64,000 bases of DNA. It comes from Dorea_A sp016295505. Its GTDB lineage: Bacteria > Bacillota > Clostridia > Lachnospirales > Lachnospiraceae. The notes beneath the pieces were generated by a model that made no database searches, was not told the origin of the DNA, and saw only the letters and a program-made list of their open reading frames with translations. The stretch's first letter is position 1; each line of letters starts with the position of its first letter. The DNA is taken from NCBI RefSeq assembly GCF_039832105.1, contig NZ_JBDOHS010000003.1:124001-188000 (forward strand). The letters run 5' to 3'. Below, piece after piece: positions 52,830-61,293 of the stretch. A program made the position numbers and the translations under genes.

Positions 52830-53671
52830 TGATTCCACCCCCTGTTTCCACGGGTAAAGAAATGCAGATAAGCATCCACGCTCTCTTCCTTCTGATATTT
52901 TTCAAGATTTTCTTTCAGAGCATGTACCATCGGCACTCTGAGTTTTCCCGGTACCGTCCGCCCTTCAATCTTATAAGAATAGATTCCGATCGCCAGAAAC
53001 AGTCCCGCCACTTCCGCAGTACGTGTCGGAGGCTCCGAGATCGGCTTTGCCTCACCGGTCACTTTCCCATCTTCCTGCAGTACGAAAGGTTTTCTGCAGA
53101 AAAGGATGTGCTCTCCATTCTGAACCCCGTGCGGAATCCTGCACTGCCTGATATCATTAAAGCAGGTACCGCCTTCCGCAACCAGTTCATATTCCAGATC
53201 CGGTTCCGCACTGATGATCCCGGCCATTTCTTCAAAATACAGATTGGCATAAAAGATGATGCGGGTCACGCCTAACTCTTTCAAAAGTCTGACTGTCTCT
53301 ATGTTGTAGACCCCCATCAGTGTACTCGCATGCATGTGGGCATGTTTGAGTCGTCCCGAAAAATACTGAACCAGACCGAATTCCGAGAATATCACTGCAT
53401 CCACACCCAACCGGTCTAATTCAAAGATCTGCCCAATCAGACGTTCCATCTGATCCTGCCCCACATTTGCATTGATTGCAACATATAACAGAACGCCTTT
53501 TTCATGACAGAGTGTCACTGCCTCCTGAATCTGTTCCAGGTTAAAGTCCGCGCTGTCCGGACGGGAACTGTATCCCTCAAGCCCGATATAGATGGCATCT
53601 GCGCCCTCCCGGATCATCAGTTTCAGATCCTCTAAGTTTCCTGCCGGAGCAAGTATTTCGTATTGTTTCAT
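52826..53671 (-). CDS. U32-family protein, UbiU-like
   Basis: A 281-residue U32 protein. It starts YEILAPAGNLEDLKLMIREG, then ADAIYIGLEGYSSRPDSADF, and ends with the family signature IYSYKIEGRT. Cysteines at 170, 177 and 192 (C-x6-C-x14-C) mirror the first three ligands of UbiU (C-x6-C-x16-C); the fourth, expected about 40 residues later, is absent. It overlaps the UbiV-like gene by 4 bases, the arrangement expected of an obligate heterodimer. Other U32 members modify RNA (RlhA, TrhP) or act as proteases; context favours a small-molecule hydroxylase. Confidence 0.72.
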   Translation of the reverse strand: MKQYEILAPAGNLEDLKLMIREGADAIYIGLEGYSSRPDSADFNLEQIQEAVTLCHEKGVLLYVAINANVGQDQMERLIGQIFELDRLGVDAVIFSEFGLVQYFSGRLKHAHMHASTLMGVYNIETVRLLKELGVTRIIFYANLYFEEMAGIISAEPDLEYELVAEGGTCFNDIRQCRIPHGVQNGEHILFCRKPFVLQEDGKVTGEAKPISEPPTRTAEVAGLFLAIGIYSYKIEGRTVPGKLRVPMVHALKENLEKYQKEESVDAYLHFFTRGNRGWNQ

Positions 53672-53711
53672 TCTTTCTCCTCCCTCACAGATCTACTGCG
53701 CATGGAAAATA

Positions 53712-54935
53712 TTATAAGAACATCCCTCCGCTGTTTTGTACCGGTTTATCTGCTTCTACAAGATACTTTGGCTTCAGTCCCCGCAGATTCATGTGCTCCA
53801 ACAGCATCGGTCGGGCAGAAACAGTATCGCAGGACAACAGTTCTTTCAGCTGGCACAATAACTCTTCTGTCGGCGAAACGCCCGCTTCATCATATATCAG
53901 ACATACTCTTCCATCTTCATGAAGCTGTACCTGGCAATGTACAAGGCCTGCCGGCAGTGTAATCTCTTCCACCTGTTTCGGAGAGATCCATGTCCCGTCC
54001 GGCAATTGTACACAGTCATCCATCCTTCCAAAATATTCAAACCGTGGAAGCCTGCTGCCGCACGGACATGGTTCCTGCATGATCCGAAGCAGATCTCCGG
54101 ACCAGTAACGAAGCAGTGGGAACCCCTTGTCCCAGAGAGTTGTATACACACCGATGCCGACCTTTCCCGGCTCTACCGGTTCTCCCGTCTCCGGAGACAC
54201 CACTTCGATATAAAGATCCTGATCAAAATAGTGGAAACCGTTCTGTTCCATGCATTCATTGCCAATCGGACCAAACACCTCACTCATTCCAAAGGAATTG
54301 TAGACTTTAGCATCCCATGTCTCTTCCAGCAGCTTCCGTCTGGCTTCTGAGAGAAAATCTCCGCCCAGAATCAGACGTTCTACAGAAGACTTCGCGGCAA
54401 TCTCCCTCCACTCGGGACTTGCCGCCAGAAAAGAAGCTACCTGTGGAAGCGTTGCAATGTCTGTCACCGGAAGACTCTGGATCACATCTATGATATTCTC
54501 CGGAGACGGCTGCGGGCAAAGTGTCATCCCCATCCTCATCGCATGAAACTGCCATATCATACAATGTCCCATCACCGGACTTCCGATCGGCCCAAATACA
54601 GCACCCAGACCTCCCGCTTTCATTCCCAGCGCGGAATAAAAGGTCCGGACATATTCTGCCTGTTTCCTATGATCCAGTTGGCTGTGAACATAGAATGTTT
54701 TTTTCCCGGTTGTTCCGTTGCTGGAATACAGTCCATAGATCTCCTCAGGTGCCGTTCTGGTTCTGCTGTATGCAGATGAATTCCGCAGGTCTTCTTTTAC
54801 CGTAAATGGAATTTTAAGAAATTGTTCTTCCGTACGTACTTCTGTCAGATTTACCCCACTCTTTTTACAGTGCTCTGTATAAAACGGCAGATCAAAATAT
54901 CCCTTATGTATCGCCTCAATTGCTCTTTTCATCAT
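53712..54935 (-). CDS. phenylacetate-CoA ligase-like (PaaK family) adenylate-forming enzyme
   Basis: A 407-residue member of the ANL superfamily. Visible are LYSSNGTTGKKTFYVHSQ (ATP loop, about 69-86), KVYNSFGMSEVFGPIGNEC (adenine/acid pocket), and LLRYWSGDLLRIMQEPCPCG with the ribose-binding aspartate. It is slightly shorter than PaaK (about 430), mainly in the C-terminal subdomain. It would activate a carboxylic acid, often aromatic, as AMP or CoA ester. It lies between GT2 and U32 genes of the operon with a GGAG site inside the previous stop region. Confidence 0.82.
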   Translation of the reverse strand: MMKRAIEAIHKGYFDLPFYTEHCKKSGVNLTEVRTEEQFLKIPFTVKEDLRNSSAYSRTRTAPEEIYGLYSSNGTTGKKTFYVHSQLDHRKQAEYVRTFYSALGMKAGGLGAVFGPIGSPVMGHCMIWQFHAMRMGMTLCPQPSPENIIDVIQSLPVTDIATLPQVASFLAASPEWREIAAKSSVERLILGGDFLSEARRKLLEETWDAKVYNSFGMSEVFGPIGNECMEQNGFHYFDQDLYIEVVSPETGEPVEPGKVGIGVYTTLWDKGFPLLRYWSGDLLRIMQEPCPCGSRLPRFEYFGRMDDCVQLPDGTWISPKQVEEITLPAGLVHCQVQLHEDGRVCLIYDEAGVSPTEELLCQLKELLSCDTVSARPMLLEHMNLRGLKPKYLVEADKPVQNSGGMFL

Positions 54936-54939
54936 TCGA

Positions 54940-56049
54940 TCAGACTCCTAACATTACAAGTATATAAGTTATCAACAGAAACAGGCTGTATATCACAGCA
55001 GTAACCACATTCTGATAACAGGTTCCGTCCATCTGTGGTTTAAAATAAATGATCTGTTTCCCCATACTGGAAAACTCCCTTTTCCGGATACACTCCCACA
55101 AAAAACCCGCTTCATTCCACAGAAGCAGTGCCTGTACAACAAACTGTTTTCCAAAAGTGGTTCCTTTGTATTTCATAAGATGATTGACACACAGACTTGT
55201 CATTCCCATTTCCCACAGTGGAATAACCACAACTCCGGCAAAAAACCACGGATTTACCATACATCCCAATATCAGATACAGCAGGATTCCGTACAAAATC
55301 ATCAATATCCTCCTCGGCATACAACAGCATCCCATCTGCGGATACCGTTCCAGAAGATACAGATCTCCGGCTCCATAATGGAAGACTCTGCGGAACATGG
55401 ATTTTACAGGACTCCAGGTGGATTTACTGTGATACACAAGCGCCTCCGGGACACTGTACAGTGTATACCCTGCCTTTGAGAGCCGAAGTCCCATATCCAC
55501 ATCTTCGCCTCCCGGGTTCTTTGGAAATGACTCATCAAACCCTCCGACAGACAGGAATGCATCCTTCTTTACCGAAAAATTAGCCGTCGGGGACCAGGTC
55601 AGCGTCTTCCCCCACTTCGGCGTGGAAAAGAATATGGTATAAGGTGTTTTTTCTACCACCTTCCAGAACCAGGTATCCTCTCCGACAAATTCCAACGGGC
55701 CGGCTGCGCCTCCGGCCTCGGGATATTCCCTGTATATTTCTGCATAATGCTTCAGTATCTCCGGAGTTGCCAGACAGTCTGAATCCAGAAACAGTATGAC
55801 CTCATACTGACACTTCTTCGCTCCATAATTTCTTTTTGCAGACACTGTGATGTCCTGATAAAAATACTTTGTATGATATTTTTCACTGAGTGCACGCACA
55901 TTCTCTATGCTGTCTCCAAGACTGCTGTCCACCAGGATGATCTCTGTCGGAAAATCCACCTGCTCCTGTGCCTTTTGTACTGACTGCAGAAGCTCATCCA
56001 ATAATTTTTCGCGTCCGCGCGAAATGATCACTATACTAATACCGTCCAT
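54940..56049 (-). CDS. family 2 glycosyltransferase with C-terminal membrane segments
   Basis: A 369-residue GT2. The N-terminal part has ISIVIISRGREKLLDELLQS, IILVDSSLGDS, the LFLDSDC metal motif and GGEDVDMGLRLSKAGYTLY. After about residue 235 come three hydrophobic stretches (LYGILLYLILGC; FFAGVVVIPLWEMG; VIYSLFLLITYILVML). It resembles membrane-anchored transferases that act on lipid carriers. It is a paralogue of the next gene upstream. Confidence 0.85.
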   Translation of the reverse strand: MDGISIVIISRGREKLLDELLQSVQKAQEQVDFPTEIILVDSSLGDSIENVRALSEKYHTKYFYQDITVSAKRNYGAKKCQYEVILFLDSDCLATPEILKHYAEIYREYPEAGGAAGPLEFVGEDTWFWKVVEKTPYTIFFSTPKWGKTLTWSPTANFSVKKDAFLSVGGFDESFPKNPGGEDVDMGLRLSKAGYTLYSVPEALVYHSKSTWSPVKSMFRRVFHYGAGDLYLLERYPQMGCCCMPRRILMILYGILLYLILGCMVNPWFFAGVVVIPLWEMGMTSLCVNHLMKYKGTTFGKQFVVQALLLWNEAGFLWECIRKREFSSMGKQIIYFKPQMDGTCYQNVVTAVIYSLFLLITYILVMLGV

Positions 56050-56059
56050 ATCTGCTCCT

Positions 56060-57190
56060 TTATATCAACCGTCGGATACATACGCCCAGCAGCATGACTG
56101 CGAATGTGATCAGGTAGATGGAAAACATTGCAATCTCACGCCGCTGCATATACTTGGTCTGCTCCAGTGAGAATGACATCTCCTTATGCAGACACCGGAT
56201 ATCATGATTTTTTAAACCTGCAATCTGATAATAAAGTCTGTAAAAGGTACGGATCATCTTGCCCATAGCATAATACAGCGGATGTCCGCCCTCCTTGTGA
56301 ACACAATCATAGACATACACGGTTATCACATGCAGCGCAAGCCAGATCAATACACAAAGCAGCGGTTCAAGGCTTCGAAATCCCGCAGACAGGATCCCAC
56401 CTGCCAGAAACGAAGCGGTAAACAACACTCCGCTCTTTGGTATACAGTCTACAAAGATCTCCGGATGTCTCTGACTCAGGAAGTAATCCATACTTCCCCA
56501 GCGATGGGTACGGTCATAGATTGCCTTCGGGTGATTCCAGGTCTCAGTTGAATGCAGCGTAACCGCCTGCGGACAGGACTTGATCAGATATCCGGATTTG
56601 GTGATCCGATAGGTCATATCAAGGTCATCCCCGCCCAGCGGAAATGGAAAATTCACTTCAAACATTCCGACTTCAAGCAGCACCCGTCTGTAAAACGATA
56701 CATTATTCCCAATCGTCCAGGAATTATAGGGGAACCGCTCAGCAAAAGAAAACGAATCCAGATAAGTGGTCTGTTCTACGACCTTCCACCACCATGTCTT
56801 TCTTCCGACAAATCGGGTAAGGCCGAAGACGCCTCCGAGATTTTTCTCTGTGGCATTCAGGAATCCTTCTGCGTGGTATCTCAGCAGTCCCTCTTCGGCC
56901 GCAACATCAGAATCCAGAAACAGTACTACTTCATACTGTGCCTTTTCGATTCCCAGATTCCTCTTTTTCCGGACACTGTTTTCTCCCGGAATGAATATCG
57001 CCTGATAAGTTTCACAAAGTTCTTCTATCCGTGTGGCATCTTCTGCCTTGCCACTGTTTACAATCAGAACTTCGGTCTCTCCATATGGGTAAGACTGTCT
57101 CTCCGGAACCAGGCTCTGGAGCAGCCGTTCCACCAGATTCGTTCTGCCGTTTGTCGGAATCACAATTGAAAGGTTTAATCTCTGTTCCAT
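56060..57190 (-). CDS. family 2 glycosyltransferase with C-terminal membrane segments (paralogue)
   Basis: A 376-residue GT2 related to its downstream neighbour: LSIVIPTNGRTNLVERLLQS, TEVLIVNSGKAEDATR, LFLDSDVAAEEGLL, and GGDDLDMTYRITKSGYLIK. The C-terminal 120 residues hold membrane spans and end FAVMLLGVCIRRLI. The start follows the radical SAM stop by one base. Two tandem, diverged copies suggest successive addition of two sugars. Confidence 0.85.
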   Translation of the reverse strand: MEQRLNLSIVIPTNGRTNLVERLLQSLVPERQSYPYGETEVLIVNSGKAEDATRIEELCETYQAIFIPGENSVRKKRNLGIEKAQYEVVLFLDSDVAAEEGLLRYHAEGFLNATEKNLGGVFGLTRFVGRKTWWWKVVEQTTYLDSFSFAERFPYNSWTIGNNVSFYRRVLLEVGMFEVNFPFPLGGDDLDMTYRITKSGYLIKSCPQAVTLHSTETWNHPKAIYDRTHRWGSMDYFLSQRHPEIFVDCIPKSGVLFTASFLAGGILSAGFRSLEPLLCVLIWLALHVITVYVYDCVHKEGGHPLYYAMGKMIRTFYRLYYQIAGLKNHDIRCLHKEMSFSLEQTKYMQRREIAMFSIYLITFAVMLLGVCIRRLI

Positions 57191-57191
57191 G

Positions 57192-58265
57192 TTACATCTC
57201 CTGGTCTAATAAAAACATCGTCACTTCTCCGGTACACAGATACCAGCAGCCGCTGCAATCACAGTTCATCATCTGTTCCCTCGCCTCCTGGTATTCCTCA
57301 CTGTTCCAGATCTCCTTCAGAGAACGTTCCTGCAGATTACCGATCGGTTTGAAGCATCCGTCCCAGCAGCAGTGTACATTCATGTACGCATCGACAAAGA
57401 CGTTCGTATATCCGATCAGACAACGATAATCAGAAGGGACCCTCTGATCCTTCAGGAAAAAGTCCGGAAGGTGTGCGATAAATCCTTCCGAATTGGCGAT
57501 CAGCATTCCTTCTCGTTTCATTTTTAATAAAGTTCCCGTCAGAGTAAATATCTCTTCCGGATCCGTAATACGCAGTTCATTTGGAACCGACGGATTGAAA
57601 TGATGATATGGGCTGATCTGCACATAGATTCCACGACTCGTCATATACTCGATGAATCCAGGCAGTTCTTTTGCGTTGTTCTTCGTAAGTACGGTCGTTA
57701 CATGAATATGCGCGTCTCCATACTTTTCCTTCAGCGCCACTGCAGCATCGATTCCCGCCATGGCATCCTGAAAATCCGCACCCCGCTGCTTGTTATATGT
57801 CTCCGGATCCAGAGAATCAAAAGACATGATAATATAACGAAGTCCTGCCGCACCCAGCTCATCCCAGCGTTTCGGAAGCAACAGCCCGTTTGTCATCAGA
57901 ACCGGCGTAATATGCTCCGCGATCAGAGCACGGATGATCTCATCGATATCCTGGCGCACCAGCGGCTCTCCTCCATTGATAGATGCTGCTGTCACGTGCA
58001 TATCTCCTGCCTCCCGGATCGTCTTTTTAATCAGATCCAAGCTGATGTCACTCTTTTCTTCCTCCTGATTCGAATACGCATGCGAGCAGTACGCACAATT
58101 GGAATTACATCTGTTGGTAATCTTCATCATCAGATACTTCGGGCCTTCCGGCACTCTGTGTTCCAGAATACACTGCCGGACTTCCCTTCGCATGCTGCTT
58201 TTATCACTGTCACCAAACAGGATCTTCTCCACCTCATAGACTGCACTAAACAGATTATCTTTCAT
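57192..58265 (-). CDS. radical SAM/SPASM-domain protein
   Basis: A 357-residue enzyme. The SAM-cluster motif CNSNCAYC sits at residues 53-60, followed by ASINGGEPLVRQD and the barrel. The C-terminal SPASM-like region is cysteine rich: YRCLIGY, NVHCCWDGCF, and MNCDCSGCWYLC, suited to auxiliary Fe-S clusters. ATG at 58265 follows GGAGAGG and overlaps ubiA by 11 bases. SPASM enzymes often modify peptides, but none is encoded in the operon; a small-molecule or lipid substrate is likelier here. Confidence 0.85.
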   Translation of the reverse strand: MKDNLFSAVYEVEKILFGDSDKSSMRREVRQCILEHRVPEGPKYLMMKITNRCNSNCAYCSHAYSNQEEEKSDISLDLIKKTIREAGDMHVTAASINGGEPLVRQDIDEIIRALIAEHITPVLMTNGLLLPKRWDELGAAGLRYIIMSFDSLDPETYNKQRGADFQDAMAGIDAAVALKEKYGDAHIHVTTVLTKNNAKELPGFIEYMTSRGIYVQISPYHHFNPSVPNELRITDPEEIFTLTGTLLKMKREGMLIANSEGFIAHLPDFFLKDQRVPSDYRCLIGYTNVFVDAYMNVHCCWDGCFKPIGNLQERSLKEIWNSEEYQEAREQMMNCDCSGCWYLCTGEVTMFLLDQEM

Positions 58266-59277
58266 ATTTCCTCTCCTCACTCTTTCCTTTTCGTTGATCC
58301 GTCAGTATCTTCACCGGGAATTCCAGATGTCTGACTGCCGGCCGCAGCAGAATCAGTATCCAGGCTGCAAGCAGGACCGTCCACCACGGATTCTGCTGCA
58401 TCAGCAGGATAATAAATATAAGCGGCAGGTAATGATTATAAAAATCCTCCAGCGGAACCTGATCAAAAGAATACAATCCGCCGTGTCCATATACCATCCT
58501 GCATCCTCTCCAGCGAATCAGGGAGAGGATGGCATAACCTGCCAGAAACACGATCGTCCATCGATGAAGTCTGCAGACCGGCATCAGCAAGACTGCAATA
58601 ATCAGCAGTTCTGCCACAAATGACCACTGGATCAATACAGCCACCTGTGGCTGATGCTCCAGTGCAAATGTCTCCACACCTGCCCTGCGGTCGTTTTCTG
58701 CATCGATATATTGATGTACCAGTATGTACCGGATTCCCACACAGAAACTTAACATCATCCACAGCACATATCCTTTATCGACCGGCATATCCAGCAACAC
58801 CGGAATCAGCAGAAGCGGAAAACACCTCTGCGCCGTCGATGATACCAGAAGCCCGAGTACTCCCCGCTCTTTAAAACGTAACGGCGGCGCAGAATAAGAT
58901 CCGCCAAAAAAATAGATCACGGCCAGCACCAGTATCGTCTTCCATCCATGTGAAACGAGCAGAACCGGAAGACACCCGAGAACCACGGAACCCACAACCA
59001 GCAGAAACGGCACATGTTTCGGCAGACGATGCATGATCTTCTTTTTTCCAGCTTTCTGATCCACTTCCATATCCGCATAATCATTGATCAGATATCCAAA
59101 TGCCAGAAAAACACTGTCAAATACAATCAGCAGAAGCACCATCTTAAGTTTGTCTGCCGCATAGATTTCCTGTGAAGCTATCGTGGCATATAACACCGGG
59201 AGCATCAGCATCGGTACCTTTGAATCGTACCATTCTCCCACACGGAACAGCTGATTCCATTCACTCAGCATCTTCAT
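58255..59277 (-). CDS. UbiA-family prenyltransferase
   Basis: A 340-residue membrane protein with eight or nine spans. Both Asp-rich motifs are present: NDYADMEVD (Asn65, Asp66, Asp69, Asp73) and DAEND (Asp192, Asp196) for Mg-diphosphate. The loop YSAPPLRFKERG (128-139) is typical of the family. It transfers a prenyl chain to an aromatic or other ring acceptor. Its ATG overlaps the idi stop (ATGA). Candidate acceptor supplier is the PaaK-like ligase and U32 pair; acceptor and chain length are unknown. Confidence 0.88.
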   Translation of the reverse strand: MKMLSEWNQLFRVGEWYDSKVPMLMLPVLYATIASQEIYAADKLKMVLLLIVFDSVFLAFGYLINDYADMEVDQKAGKKKIMHRLPKHVPFLLVVGSVVLGCLPVLLVSHGWKTILVLAVIYFFGGSYSAPPLRFKERGVLGLLVSSTAQRCFPLLLIPVLLDMPVDKGYVLWMMLSFCVGIRYILVHQYIDAENDRRAGVETFALEHQPQVAVLIQWSFVAELLIIAVLLMPVCRLHRWTIVFLAGYAILSLIRWRGCRMVYGHGGLYSFDQVPLEDFYNHYLPLIFIILLMQQNPWWTVLLAAWILILLRPAVRHLEFPVKILTDQRKGKSEERKYER

Positions 59278-59810
59278 ACGGAAACCTCCTCACGGATGAC
59301 TGCATTTACCTTTGGTGCAGCGATCATAAACCACGGCGTAAATGTATCCGGAGCATCCATCATCTGCTGTTCCAGACGGGATAGTTCTACCCATACCGTC
59401 TCCGAGATCTCCTGCGGATCCGGTGTAACCTTATCTTCCCATCTTCCGACAAACACATGGTCATACTCAAATTCTGCGCAGATATCCGAAAATCTGTGAT
59501 AATACGTAAAGGAAAATACTTCCTTTACTTCCGTCCGGATTCCCAGTTCTTCCATCATCCGTCGCGGCACTGCTTCTTCCAGTGTCTCCCCTCTTCTTGG
59601 GTGAGAGCAGCAGGCGTTCGTCCATAGACCGCCGGAATGGTACTTGCCTTCTGCACGCTTCTGCAAAAGCATATATACCTTTTTGTTCACTACTTTATAT
59701 AAAAACACAGAAAATGCGCGATGCAGACTCGCAGTTCTATGAGCTTCCATTTTCTCCTGATGACCAGTCTCTTCATCCTTCATATTTACCAGTATCAATT
59801 CATCACTCAT
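59274..59810 (-). CDS. idi: isopentenyl-diphosphate delta-isomerase, type I (Nudix)
   Basis: A 178-residue enzyme matching type I Idi (E. coli 182). The catalytic cysteine lies in GLWTNACCSHPRRGET (Cys67/68), the Nudix helix is EEAVPRRMMEELGI, and the catalytic glutamate is in FEYDHVFVG (about 115). It interconverts IPP and DMAPP. Type I Idi is uncommon in MEP-pathway Clostridia, so its place here points to extra isoprenoid demand of this operon. AGAAAGG precedes ATG at 59810. Confidence 0.9.
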   Translation of the reverse strand: MSDELILVNMKDEETGHQEKMEAHRTASLHRAFSVFLYKVVNKKVYMLLQKRAEGKYHSGGLWTNACCSHPRRGETLEEAVPRRMMEELGIRTEVKEVFSFTYYHRFSDICAEFEYDHVFVGRWEDKVTPDPQEISETVWVELSRLEQQMMDAPDTFTPWFMIAAPKVNAVIREEVSV

Positions 59811-59811
59811 A

Positions 59812-61275
59812 TCACATATCCTTTCTCTTTACATCTGCAAGCGCCAGTGTATGGTTCATTACATAAGAACACTGGTCACAATAAGCCGGAACTTCACCGC
59901 GGTAAAACTGTTCTCTCATCCTTATCAATGCCGGTGCATTGTAAAATTCACTGTCATCCATCTCGAAGAGATTTCCCACCTTTTGCAGTGTATTCATACA
60001 ACATGCATACACATTTCCCTCCAGATCCAGGTTCGTACGCCCAAGCAGAGAATCGCACATGCCTGTACACTCATATTTTCCCGGAACCAGCGAAGCATCG
60101 TCACTGCTAAGAAGCACTGCATTGTGAATCATCATCTTCTGATCTTCTGCGCAGAACAGCGGCTCCATCTGAAATGGCAGCGCATCTGCTCTCTTTTTTT
60201 CCTCTTCCATGACTTCTGCGTCTTCTTCCTGAAGCCATTCCACCGGATAATATACACGGATTCCAAGCTTTCTCCCAAGCTCAATCCCCTCCCTGAGATA
60301 ATGGCTGGTCAGATGCGGATAATAAGTCAGGCAATCCTTTTCATTATTCAGAACCGGATGACTTCCCAGGCGATTCAGGCTGATCTGGGAAAATCCATGC
60401 TCCCATGCAAACCGAACCATCTGCGGAATCTGTGTAACATTCTGACGCATGATCACGACTTCCATCATCAGTTCGATCTCCGGTGCATATTTCTGAAGCC
60501 GGTTCAGGTTCTCAAGAAATGTTTCAAAGGAAAGTCCCGGTCGGATTCCTTCATAGATCTCCTTCGTCACGGCATCACAGGAGATCCGCAGGTGCTTCGT
60601 TACAGGAATCAGATGCTCCAGGATATTCTGCGGAAGATAAGAAAGATTCGTATTCGTCGTTACTTCAATCTCATACTTTCGGTATAACTCCAGCAGCGCA
60701 TCCAGATTCTTCGTCATCAATGGTTCTCCATATCCATGAAGGACCATAAGCTCACAGGACGGCAGCAGAGAGGTGATCCGATCTATCATCTGCTCCGATA
60801 TATGCTGCGCTCCCCGGTTCCCATAGATCGCATGTCCGCACATGATACACCTGGCATTGCAGTAGGAGGTATGTTCCAGCTGAATGTGGCTCGGCAGCGC
60901 ATCTATCACCGGTCTTCGAAGAAGATAGGATCTCAGCATACGGAAACGGTTGGCTTCTTTGTGCCATCTCCAGTTGGTATTGTGACGAAGCGTCTCTTCC
61001 AATACATGGTCCGCATCCGGATCACTCACAGAAAGGATTCCATCACATACCGGAAAACAGACTTGTTGCCATCCCTTTTGGTAAAGGAAACGTAAAGCAC
61101 TCATATCCGTCGTATCCAGAACCAGAATCTCAGTCTGCGGATCCGACAGCTTTTTCAGTTTATCTATTCCTGACAGGATCCGATGCTCCCGGCTCAGCAC
61201 ATCGCGAATCTGCATATTTGTTTCCCCGAATTTTAAAAATCGGGAAACCTGTTTTTCTTCTCCATATATCAGCAT
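59812..61275 (-). CDS. radical SAM protein with N-terminal extension and SPASM-like C-terminus
   Basis: A 487-residue protein. The first 130 residues have no assigned domain but include a Rossmann-like ILVLDTTDMSALRFLYQKGW. The SAM-cluster motif is CNARCIMC (139-146), then LHGYGEPLMTKN. The C-terminus carries CTGMCDSLLG, NVYACCMNTLQKVGNL and YCDQCSYV, typical SPASM cysteines. It lies 18 bases after UDP-glucose dehydrogenase and one before idi. It is not a paralogue copy of the other radical SAM enzyme. Substrate unknown. Confidence 0.83.
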   Translation of the reverse strand: MLIYGEEKQVSRFLKFGETNMQIRDVLSREHRILSGIDKLKKLSDPQTEILVLDTTDMSALRFLYQKGWQQVCFPVCDGILSVSDPDADHVLEETLRHNTNWRWHKEANRFRMLRSYLLRRPVIDALPSHIQLEHTSYCNARCIMCGHAIYGNRGAQHISEQMIDRITSLLPSCELMVLHGYGEPLMTKNLDALLELYRKYEIEVTTNTNLSYLPQNILEHLIPVTKHLRISCDAVTKEIYEGIRPGLSFETFLENLNRLQKYAPEIELMMEVVIMRQNVTQIPQMVRFAWEHGFSQISLNRLGSHPVLNNEKDCLTYYPHLTSHYLREGIELGRKLGIRVYYPVEWLQEEDAEVMEEEKKRADALPFQMEPLFCAEDQKMMIHNAVLLSSDDASLVPGKYECTGMCDSLLGRTNLDLEGNVYACCMNTLQKVGNLFEMDDSEFYNAPALIRMREQFYRGEVPAYCDQCSYVMNHTLALADVKRKDM

Positions 61276-61293
61276 CTCTGCTTCCTCCCATAC

